A stretch of DNA of 60,053 nt from Pararhodobacter sp. (GTDB lineage: Bacteria; Pseudomonadota; Alphaproteobacteria; Rhodobacterales; Rhodobacteraceae), in assembly GCA_020832665.1 (NCBI GenBank), contig JAFIEG010000018.1:1-60053 (forward strand), read 5' to 3'. The notes under the pieces were generated by a model. It saw only the letters and a list, made by a program, of their open reading frames with translations, was not told the DNA's origin and did not search any database. Made by a program: the position numbers and the translations under genes. Below are positions 41,824 through 48,949 of the stretch, in pieces. How positions within the stretch are numbered: the stretch's first letter is position 1; every line of letters begins with the position of its first letter.

Positions 41824-42698
41824 AGGCGCAGAATTACCGCGCCGGTGTCATCCTGATGGCGGGCGCCATGTTCATCTTCGCCGTGCAGGACGCAATCTCG
41901 CGCCATCTGGCGTCGGAATACAATGTGCTCATGGTAATCATGGTGCGCTACTGGTTCTTCGCCGCCTTCGTTATCGCGCTGGCGGCGCGCAAGGCCGGCG
42001 GCATCCGCGCCGCCGCGCGCACCAACCGCCCGTTCATGCAGGCCGGGCGCGGGGTGCTGCTGGCCGCTGAGGTTTGCGTAATGGTGCTGGCCTTCGTGCT
42101 GCTGGGCCTGATCGAGGCGCATGCCGTCTTTGCCGTCTATCCGCTTTTGATCGCCGCGCTTTCCGGCCCGCTTCTGGGCGAGCGCGTGGGCTGGCGGCGC
42201 TGGGTGGCCATTGGCATCGGCTTTCTGGGAGTTCTGATCATCCTTCAGCCCGGATTCGGCGTTTTCCGGCCCGAGGCGCTGGTGGCGCTGCTGGCGGCAC
42301 TGATGTTCGCGCTGTACGGGCTGATGACTCGCCATGTCGCGCGCGATGACAGCGCCGCGGTCAGCTTCTTCTGGACGGGTGTGGCGGGGGCGGCTTTCAC
42401 TACGCTGGCCGGAATCTGGTTCTGGCGACCACTGGCCCCGACCGACTGGGGCTGGATGGCCATTGTGTGCCTGACCGCCGCCGTCAGCCACTACCTTCTG
42501 ATCCGCGCCTATGAAGTGGCCGAGGCCAGCGCCATCCAGCCCTTCGCCTATCTTCAGCTGGTGTTCGTCAGCATCATAGGCATCGGCATTCTGGGCGAGA
42601 CGCTGCGGCCGAATGTCGCGCTGGGCACCATCATCGTGGTGCTGGCCGGGCTGTTCACGCTCTGGCGCACGCGCAAGGTGGAAACTGGCGGAGGCTGA
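41820..42698 (+). CDS. DMT/EamA-family transporter
   Basis: A 292-residue inner-membrane protein with ten predicted helices and two EamA repeats (AGVILMAGAMFIFAVQDAIS at the start, LVALLAALMFALYGLMTRH opening the second half, and ETLRPNVALGTIIVVLAGLF at the end). Such carriers export metabolites or amino acids; the substrate is unknown. The GTG start at 41820 overlaps the mnmD stop, showing coupling. A hairpin at 42709 ends the transcript. Confidence 0.85.
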   Translation: MKAQNYRAGVILMAGAMFIFAVQDAISRHLASEYNVLMVIMVRYWFFAAFVIALAARKAGGIRAAARTNRPFMQAGRGVLLAAEVCVMVLAFVLLGLIEAHAVFAVYPLLIAALSGPLLGERVGWRRWVAIGIGFLGVLIILQPGFGVFRPEALVALLAALMFALYGLMTRHVARDDSAAVSFFWTGVAGAAFTTLAGIWFWRPLAPTDWGWMAIVCLTAAVSHYLLIRAYEVAEASAIQPFAYLQLVFVSIIGIGILGETLRPNVALGTIIVVLAGLFTLWRTRKVETGGG

Positions 42699-42708
42699 TC
42701 AAGTCACT

Positions 42709-42731
42709 GGGATGGGCCGATTGCCCATCCC
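42709..42731. terminator. hairpin between convergent genes
   Basis: A perfect 9-bp stem (GGGATGGGC / GCCCATCCC) with a CGATT loop lies between the convergent ends of the DMT transporter and the small exported protein gene. It lacks a clear T-run but its position suggests a shared terminator. Confidence 0.5.
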
Positions 42732-42742
42732 GCCGACATGGA

Positions 42743-43048
42743 TCAGCGCGCGCAGCTTGCCTCAGCGGCCTGGCCATAGGCGCGGTAGCGTTGCCAGAAC
42801 TCGGAATCGCCGGGCGCGCGCGACATGCGGATGTCCTGCGCCTGCTGCGGGTCGCGGAAGAAGCGCGCGGCGCGGCGCTGTTCGGCGCGCGTCAGGTGCT
42901 GGCGAGCAACCTGGTCGATGCAGCGGCACAGCGCGCGATTGGCGCCGGGCCTGTCCGAGCGGTTGCAGGCATTCTCGATCGGGCCGGCCAGCGCCGGGGC
43001 GGCCATCATCAGCAGCGCAGCGGCTGCGGCAATCAGGGGGATTTTCAT
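42743..43048 (-). CDS. small exported Arg-rich protein
   Basis: A 101-residue protein with a signal peptide (MKIPLIAAAAALLMMAAPALA, cleavage after about residue 21). The mature part has four cysteines (NACNR, ALCRCID, EASCAR) and many arginines, and the spacing NRALCRCIDQVARQHLTRAEQ looks like a small helical disulfide protein conserved in Rhodobacteraceae. Function unknown. A GGCAGAAATG start region fits the ATG. Confidence 0.75.
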   Translation of the reverse strand: MKIPLIAAAAALLMMAAPALAGPIENACNRSDRPGANRALCRCIDQVARQHLTRAEQRRAARFFRDPQQAQDIRMSRAPGDSEFWQRYRAYGQAAEASCAR

Positions 43049-43267
43049 TTCTGCCTCTGTCCTCGGTTCAGGGGGCTTGCGGGGGGTTCTCGCCCCTCTT
43101 CATACCCTCACATTATCCAGATCTGCTTACCGAAAATGCGCCGATTCGGCAATCGCTACGGTTAGCCAGCGGATAGGTTTCGCGCGCCATATATGGGTCT
43201 CGCCGGCCATTGCGGTGGCGACAGGCTCTGCTACTCTCGCCCCGCTCCAGCTTTTCGGGAGAGGCCC

Positions 43268-44854
43268 ATGTCGGACTGGGATTACATCATCGTCGGCGCC
43301 GGCCCCCCCCCCCCCCCCCATGACAACCCCTTGAGCGACCCCCAACCCGCTCGGATCATCGAGGCCGGCCGGCCGGCCAAAAAACTGTGGGTGCATGTGC
43401 CCATCGGCTATCTGTATTGCATCGGTAATCCGCGCACCGACTGGTGCTTTCGCACGCGCGACGAGCCTGGCCTGGGCGGGCGGTCATTGATCTATCCGCG
43501 CGGCAAGGTGCTGGGCGGGTGCTCTTCGATTAACGGCATGATCTACATGCGCGGCCAGGCCGCCGATTACGATCACTGGCTCCAGATGGGGCTGACGGGC
43601 TGGGGCTGGGATGATGTGCTGCCGCTCTTCACGCGTCACGAGGATTACGCCGCCGGGGCCGCCGACCCGGCTCTGCACGGCACGGGCGGCGAATGGCGGG
43701 TGGAAAACCAGCGCCTGCGCTGGGACATTCTCGACGCCTGGGCCGAGGCCGCGCAGCAAAGCGGTATCCCGGCCAGCAATGATTTCAACACCGGCGACAA
43801 TGAGGGCGTGGGATATTTCAAGGTCAATCAGCGCGCCGGCTGGCGCTGGAATTCGGCGCGCGCCTTTCTCAACCCGGTGAAGCACCGCGACAACCTGAAG
43901 ATCGAGACCCACGCCCAGGTGATGGGGCTGAGTTTCGAGGGCGCGCGCTGCACCGGCGTGCGCTACCGCAAGGGCGGCACCGAGCATGCGGCGCGCGCGG
44001 GGGGTGAGGTGGTGCTTTGCGCCGGGGCCATCGGCTCGCCGCAGTTGCTGCAGCTTGCCGGTATCGGGCCGGGTGGTTTCCTGCAGTCAATGGGCATCGA
44101 GGTGCGGCGCGATTGCGACACGGGCGAAAACCTGCAGGACCATCTGCAACTGCGCATGGCGTTTCGCGTCGAGGGGGCGAAGACGTTAAACACCATGTCG
44201 GCATCCATGCTCGGCAAGGCGCGTATCGGGCTGGAATATGTGCTCAGGCGCTCGGGGCCGATGTCGATGGCGCCCAGCCAGCTTGGCGCCTTTGCCCGCT
44301 CAAGCCCCGATATCGATCGCGCCGATCTGGAATACCATGTCCAGCCGCTGAGCCTGCCCGCCTTTGGCCAGCCGCTCGACCCGTTCCCGGCAATCACCGC
44401 CTCGGTTTGCCAATTGCGCCCGGAAAGCCGAGGCCATGTGCGCCTTGCCACGCCCGACCCGCTGCAAGCGCCCGAGATCGCGCCCAATTACCTGTCGGCC
44501 CCGGCCGACCGGCTGGTGGCGGCACGCGCCATCCGGCTGACCCGGCGCATCATGGAAGCACCGGCGCTGGCGCAATACCAGCCGCAGGAGTTCCGCCCCG
44601 GCGCGCAAGCGCAGAGCGACGAGGAACTGGCAATCGCCGCCGGGCAGATCGGCACCACCATCTTTCATCCGGTGGGCACCTGCCGCATGGGCACGGATGC
44701 GCGCGCCGTTGTGGGCGCCGATCTGTGCGTGCAGGGGGTGGAGGGGCTGCGCGTGGCGGATGCCTCGGTGATGCCCACCATCACCAGCGGCAACACCAAC
44801 GCGCCAACACTGATGATCGCCGAGAAATGCGCGGCGATGATGCTGGCGCGCTGA
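43268..44854 (+). CDS. GMC-family oxidoreductase, sequence damaged near start
   Basis: A 528-residue glucose-methanol-choline oxidoreductase (choline/alcohol dehydrogenase type). Family features are WDYIIVGAG at the start, the GMC signature GRSLIYPRGKVLGGCSSING, the second signature GAIGSPQLLQLAGIGP, and the C-terminal HPVGTCRMGTD with the catalytic His and the late NTNAPTLMIAEK. Just after VGAGP the sequence becomes PPPPPHDNPLSDPQPARI because of a 17-C run; the expected continuation is SAGCVLANRLS-like. The frame happens to stay open, so it would be annotated as intact, but this stretch is probably an assembly error. The FAD-binding loop is therefore unreliable here. The substrate is unknown. 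Confidence 0.85.
   Translation: MSDWDYIIVGAGPPPPPHDNPLSDPQPARIIEAGRPAKKLWVHVPIGYLYCIGNPRTDWCFRTRDEPGLGGRSLIYPRGKVLGGCSSINGMIYMRGQAADYDHWLQMGLTGWGWDDVLPLFTRHEDYAAGAADPALHGTGGEWRVENQRLRWDILDAWAEAAQQSGIPASNDFNTGDNEGVGYFKVNQRAGWRWNSARAFLNPVKHRDNLKIETHAQVMGLSFEGARCTGVRYRKGGTEHAARAGGEVVLCAGAIGSPQLLQLAGIGPGGFLQSMGIEVRRDCDTGENLQDHLQLRMAFRVEGAKTLNTMSASMLGKARIGLEYVLRRSGPMSMAPSQLGAFARSSPDIDRADLEYHVQPLSLPAFGQPLDPFPAITASVCQLRPESRGHVRLATPDPLQAPEIAPNYLSAPADRLVAARAIRLTRRIMEAPALAQYQPQEFRPGAQAQSDEELAIAAGQIGTTIFHPVGTCRMGTDARAVVGADLCVQGVEGLRVADASVMPTITSGNTNAPTLMIAEKCAAMMLAR
43303..43319. other. 17-base C homopolymer, probable assembly artefact
   Basis: A run of 17 C falls exactly in the conserved dinucleotide-binding loop of the GMC oxidoreductase, where the family never has poly-proline. 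A similar run marks the damaged contig end (59968). Confidence 0.75.
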
Positions 44855-44897
44855 CGCCCGGCCAAAAGCGGGCGCCACACCGGTCGGAACCCCTTTG

Positions 44898-44967
44898 CTT
44901 CATCTTGCCAGGAAACACGCCGGGGGGAGTCCGCGCAGCGGACCGGGGGGGCAGCGCCCCCCGAACC
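44898..44967. repeat. Rhodobacteraceae-type intergenic repeat, copy A
   Basis: CTTCATCTTGC followed by GGGGGGAGTCCGCG, AGCGGAC and CAGCGCCCCCC. The same ~70-base pattern recurs at 58957-59025. Both copies lie between convergent gene ends and fold into two hairpins (GTCCGCG/CGCGGAC-like and GGGGGG/CCCCCC), so they can act as bidirectional terminators. Confidence 0.7.
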
Positions 44968-45030
44968 ACGCCCCCGGAGCTGCCTCGGCGGCCTGGTGCA
45001 AGCACACGCCTTGATGGCGCGAGAACTCGC

Positions 45031-46149
45031 TCAGACCGCGTAGCGCAGAATCGCGGCCAGCGATTCCTGCTGCGGGATGTCGTCGCGGCGCACCGCCAGC
45101 ACCCGACCGCCCGAGACCAGCACGCGGCCGGCGATCTCGTCGACCACGCCATAGCTGGCGGCGCTTTCCTTGTCGCTGAAGGTTACTTCGCCATTGTCGT
45201 CGACGGTGCCGGGCATCACCTCGTCGATATCCACCAGCAGCGTGTCCACCGCGCCAAAGGTGGCGGCACGAGCGGCGCGGGCGACCTGGGTAGTGGCGCG
45301 GCCCTCGTTCTCGCGCGCCGAGAACAGCGCGTGCACCTCTTCCAGCGCCTTTTCGTGCAGCCCGTCCAGGATCGGGCGCGCCTGTTCGGCCAGATCGGTG
45401 GGGGTGATGCGAACCGGGCTGGTGCGGATGCCCTCTTCGGCCAGCCCCTCATGGCTGCACACCGAGCGGAAGATTGACCAAAGCGGCTCGGCCGCAGCAA
45501 TGATCAGCGGTTCGGAACGCCCCGAAAGCACCGGGCGCAGCGCCGCATCGACCTTGCGCGCGTAGGCGCGCAAGAGCACGTTCTGCCCTTCCGAGCCACC
45601 CTTGCGGTTGGAATAGTTGCGCGAGTTCACATTCGCCGTGCCCACGGCCGAGGCCGCATCCTTGGGCATGCCGGGAATGCGCACCACCTGCGCCGGCAGA
45701 TCGGCAAAGACCTCGATCAGGCGGATTTCGTTTTCCGCCAGCGCCAGCACGAAGGCGTGCTGCTGCACCGAGACCGCGCGCAGGATCGGCTTGATGTGGA
45801 AGCGGTCGGAAACCTGCACAATGGCCTTCAGATGGTTGGGCAGGCGAAAGGCGCGCAGGCTGTCGGGGGTGACGAAGACGGCCAGCGAATTGGCCTGATG
45901 CGCCCAGAAATCATCGTCATCCATGAGATCGCCGACCTGTTCGGAAATCGGCCAGATGCTGCGCTTGGGCGTGCCCGCCGCCTCGAGCTGCGCCTCGGCC
46001 TCTTTCAGCAGGTTGCCCAATTCGGTGCGCGCCTGGCCGATATTCTGGGTCTCGGGCGTGGTCGGCAGGTAGAAGGACACCATCGCCTCGCCGCGCGCGG
46101 CGACCAGCTTTTTCAGCTCGGGCATGGTGGGGATATCGACATACAGCAT
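45031..46149 (-). CDS. bacterial archaeo-eukaryotic release factor (baeRF)-like protein
   Basis: A 372-residue protein resembling the baeRF families, relatives of eukaryotic release factor 1. Segments that I associate with them are VSFYLPTTPETQNIGQAR near 19-36, FVTPDSLRAFRLPN, the central RVVR-like DRFHIKPILRAVSVQQHAFVL, and the C-terminal ARAATFGAVDTLLVDIDEVM, VVDEIAGRVLVSGGRVLAV. Some members keep the catalytic GGQ-like loop; here SNRKGGSEGQNVLLR (about 215-229) lies in that position. A role in ribosome rescue or peptidyl-tRNA hydrolysis is inferred. The ATG at 46149 has a perfect AGGAG site, ruling out the longer frame. Confidence 0.7.
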   Translation of the reverse strand: MLYVDIPTMPELKKLVAARGEAMVSFYLPTTPETQNIGQARTELGNLLKEAEAQLEAAGTPKRSIWPISEQVGDLMDDDDFWAHQANSLAVFVTPDSLRAFRLPNHLKAIVQVSDRFHIKPILRAVSVQQHAFVLALAENEIRLIEVFADLPAQVVRIPGMPKDAASAVGTANVNSRNYSNRKGGSEGQNVLLRAYARKVDAALRPVLSGRSEPLIIAAAEPLWSIFRSVCSHEGLAEEGIRTSPVRITPTDLAEQARPILDGLHEKALEEVHALFSARENEGRATTQVARAARAATFGAVDTLLVDIDEVMPGTVDDNGEVTFSDKESAASYGVVDEIAGRVLVSGGRVLAVRRDDIPQQESLAAILRYAV

Positions 46150-46241
46150 GGCTACTCCTGACAGAATGGTTTGCCCGTGGCGTAGAGAGACAGCGCCACC
46201 GGCGCAACCGCTAATCGCCGCGCCGCGCGGGGAACCGCCCG

Positions 46242-46259
46242 TGCCTGCCATGCAAGGCG
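46242..46259. repeat. 18-base exact direct repeat, copy 1
   Basis: TGCCTGCCATGCAAGGCG occurs here upstream of the baeRF-like gene and identically at 48200-48217, on the other side of the repeat membrane-protein gene. Confidence 0.6.
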
Positions 46260-46317
46260 ACTTACGAAATCTGTTTGATCGGTTTCGAAGCCTTGTCTTG
46301 TATGCCCGACCGTGCCG

Positions 46318-48078
46318 TCAGGCGGTCGGTTTGCGCTGGATGATGCCGGTGACGGCGGCGGCGGCGAGCGCGACGACGATCCAGCCGGCGATGGACAGCA
46401 CCCAGCGCCCCCACCAGGCGGTAACGCCCCACCACCCGCGCGCGGTCGAGGGCGCCCAGGCATCGCTCTGGCCCAGATGCAGGATCGGCACGACCACGTC
46501 GAAACCCCAGGCGTAGCGGTTGAAGCTTTCCCAATCCTGCCCCAGTGCGCCCGGGGCGGTCCAGTATCGCGCCGGGTGCGGGCTGTGGGCGAGTGCCTGC
46601 CAGCCGGGCGAGGTGAGCACCACATCGGAATTGGGCACCATCGCGCCCGAGCGCCAGGCCATCTGGGCCAGAGACACGGCCAGGAACAGCAACACCGCCA
46701 GCGCCATCAGGCTGCGAAAGGGCTTGTAGCCATAGCCGATGACAATGCGCTGCACGATGTCCCACACCCACCGCACCGAATTGGCCAGATACACCCCCGC
46801 ACGGCGTAGCGGGGCAAGCCGCCCCTGTGGCACCTGCGCCAGCGCACGGCGGCGGATGTGAAAGCGGATCAGCCTTCCCTGCTCGACCAGCACATCGCGC
46901 GCCGCACGCTCATGCCCCATTTCGCGCAAGACCTTCGCCAACTGGGCATAGGGCTGGGGGTGGAATTCCCCTTTCCACACCGTCCCGCGCGCCAGCCAGT
47001 CCAGCCGCTGCCTACTGTCGGTAAAGGCGCCGGAAATCCGCTCATAGGTGAAGCCGTCAAGAACCAGTCTGCCGCCTTGCGGCCAGCTTTCCATATCATC
47101 CACCAGATCCCCAACACGGGCGGAACTCAAGTTCACCACCCCCGCTTCCACCACCACTCCACGCCAGAGTAAACCCTCGGACACCCTCGCGCTTTGGGCG
47201 TTGAGGGCAAGGCCACTCAGCCTATTCGCGTCTTCCTTCGCTGCCTTGAACTTGCCACCCGTGCAGTCCAATTGTCCGTCGATCCGCGCGCCAGACAGGT
47301 TGACCGCACCCTCGGTTGCGAAACCGTCGCGCAGGAACACACTGCCTGTCACTCGCGCGCTATGGGCGCTAAGGGCAAGACCAATCAGGTTGCCACGTTC
47401 GTCCTTCGCCGCCTTGAAGTTGCCGCCGTCACAGGCTAACTGCCCGCCGATAGTGGCACTGGACAGGCTGACCTCACCCTCGGAGTTGAAGCCGTCGTTC
47501 AGGAACACACCGCCCTTCACCCGCGCGCCCTCGGCGTTCAGGGCGGGGCCGGTGCGCCTGCCCTGTTCTCCCTTCGCTGCCTTGAAACTGCCGCCGTCAC
47601 AGGCAAGTTGCCCGCCGATGGTCGCGTGGGTCAGGTAGACCTCGCCCTCGGCTTCGAAGCCGTCGCGCAGAAACACACTGCCAGTTGCTTGCATACCCAT
47701 GGCCAAGAGGCCGGGAAGGGCACTGCCATCGAGCAAGAAAAGATCGAACCGGGTTTGCTGGGCGTTCACCGGATATTCGAAGCGGCAGCGGAACAAACCG
47801 GTTTCCCCCCGCGCCGTAGCGAAGGACAGGTCCAGCGCGCCGGTCACATAGGCTCCTGCCAGCCTTACCCCATGCTCGTGCACGCGGCAGGAATCACAGC
47901 CGCCAAGGATCAGGTAGCGCAGCAATTCGGCGCGAATGGTGCGTTTGGGGTCCGGCCCTTCGGGGCGCTTTCCGTCGCCCAGCACACAGGGCTCGCCCGC
48001 CTTGCAGGCGGCGATCAGTTTCCGCTCCGGCTCTGTCGGTTCAAGCCGTTCGATATCCGCCCAGTGCCGTGCCGTCAT
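46318..48078 (-). CDS. membrane protein with beta-helix-type repeats
   Basis: A 586-residue protein. Residues about 130-330 contain at least three imperfect repeats of about 56 residues built on the pattern GSVFLRDGFEAEGEV, IGGQLACDGGSFKAAK and LALNAEGARV, similar to pentapeptide-like or bactofilin-like right-handed beta helices. The C-terminal ~200 residues carry membrane helices (LMALAVLLFLAVSLAQMAW and GRWVLSIAGWIVVALAAAAV), separated by a YAWGFDVVVPILHLGQSDAW segment that I recall from proteins loosely called membrane-associated oxidoreductases; that label has no visible support. The ATG at 48078 is preferred; the frame stays open upstream only as GC-rich shadow. Function unknown. Confidence 0.75.
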   Translation of the reverse strand: MTARHWADIERLEPTEPERKLIAACKAGEPCVLGDGKRPEGPDPKRTIRAELLRYLILGGCDSCRVHEHGVRLAGAYVTGALDLSFATARGETGLFRCRFEYPVNAQQTRFDLFLLDGSALPGLLAMGMQATGSVFLRDGFEAEGEVYLTHATIGGQLACDGGSFKAAKGEQGRRTGPALNAEGARVKGGVFLNDGFNSEGEVSLSSATIGGQLACDGGNFKAAKDERGNLIGLALSAHSARVTGSVFLRDGFATEGAVNLSGARIDGQLDCTGGKFKAAKEDANRLSGLALNAQSARVSEGLLWRGVVVEAGVVNLSSARVGDLVDDMESWPQGGRLVLDGFTYERISGAFTDSRQRLDWLARGTVWKGEFHPQPYAQLAKVLREMGHERAARDVLVEQGRLIRFHIRRRALAQVPQGRLAPLRRAGVYLANSVRWVWDIVQRIVIGYGYKPFRSLMALAVLLFLAVSLAQMAWRSGAMVPNSDVVLTSPGWQALAHSPHPARYWTAPGALGQDWESFNRYAWGFDVVVPILHLGQSDAWAPSTARGWWGVTAWWGRWVLSIAGWIVVALAAAAVTGIIQRKPTA

Positions 48079-48199
48079 GCCCCGCCCCCGCGTGGCGCCT
48101 TGTCCTTGTCGCGACTGATCACCTGCCCTCCGCCTTGCCCGGTCAAGGGCGACTATTGCAGATCGACCATGCCGGGTGAAGCGTGAAGCCGGGCCGCGC

Positions 48200-48217
48200 T
48201 GCCTGCCATGCAAGGCG
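48200..48217. repeat. 18-base exact direct repeat, copy 2
   Basis: Identical to 46242-46259. It lies in the 290-base divergent promoter region between the repeat membrane protein and the XRE regulator. It may be a regulatory or genome-wide short repeat. Confidence 0.6.
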
Positions 48218-48367
48218 TCAATCCCGCGGCCGTGGGCATGAAGGGAAAATACCCGCAGCCGTGAAAAAATTGGTGAAAATTTCATCGCACATGCTGTAAC
48301 GTCCCGACGAGCGCGGATTCGCGTTCGAATGTTCAACGCCGGGCGCGGGGAAAGGGCGGCAAGGGCC

Positions 48368-48937
48368 ATGCCGGAAGACAGGAACAGGGCGGTCTCGATC
48401 GGCGCCGATCTGCGCGCCCTGCGCCGCGCGCGCAAGCTTACCCTGCAGGCAGTGGCCAGCCGGCTGGGCCGTTCGCTGGGCTGGCTCAGCCAGGTCGAGC
48501 GCGACATTTCCTCGCCCTCGATCACCGAGCTGCGCCGCTTCGCCGGGCTATACGGCGTGCCGCTGTCGCTCTTTTTCGGCACCGCCAAGGCCCCCGCCGA
48601 AGAGGCCGGGCGCGTGGTGCGCCAGGGCGCGCGGCGGGTGATCTCGGACCCGGGCACCGGTTTGCATGAAGAGCTGCTCTCGCCCGATCTGGGCGATGAT
48701 TTCGAGGTGGTGCGCTCGACCTTCGCGCCGCGCGCCGCGCTGCGCGAGGCCTTTCGCCGCGCCACCACCGAGATCGTCTATCTGGTTTCGGGGCGGCTGA
48801 TAATTTGGCTGGACGGCGAGCGCTTCGAGATCGCCGCCGGTGACAGTTTCCGCATTCGCGGCGAAAGCACCCGCTGGGAAAACCCCGATGACACGCCGGC
48901 GGTGGCCATATGGGCGATCTCGCCGCCGATCTACTGA
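48368..48937 (+). CDS. XRE-family regulator with cupin domain
   Basis: A 189-residue regulator. The N-terminus is a helix-turn-helix of the XRE type (GADLRALRRARKLTLQAVAS, SLGWLSQVERDISSPSITEL) and the C-terminal half is a cupin (TEIVYLVSGRLIIWLDGERF, AGDSFRIRGESTRWENPDD), the PuuR-like layout. Such proteins sense small amines or carboxylates. It stands 12 bases upstream of the dehydrogenase gene on the same strand and probably autoregulates this pair. The ATG at 48368 is chosen by an AAGGG site; 48329 is an alternative. Confidence 0.85.
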   Translation: MPEDRNRAVSIGADLRALRRARKLTLQAVASRLGRSLGWLSQVERDISSPSITELRRFAGLYGVPLSLFFGTAKAPAEEAGRVVRQGARRVISDPGTGLHEELLSPDLGDDFEVVRSTFAPRAALREAFRRATTEIVYLVSGRLIIWLDGERFEIAAGDSFRIRGESTRWENPDDTPAVAIWAISPPIY

Positions 48938-48949
48938 AAGGAACACGCG

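Noticed and set aside
48079-48768. N-terminal extension of the repeat membrane protein to 48768
   Set aside because: It overlaps the divergent promoter and the XRE regulator gene and has low-complexity shadow composition; the ATG at 48078 begins the coherent protein.
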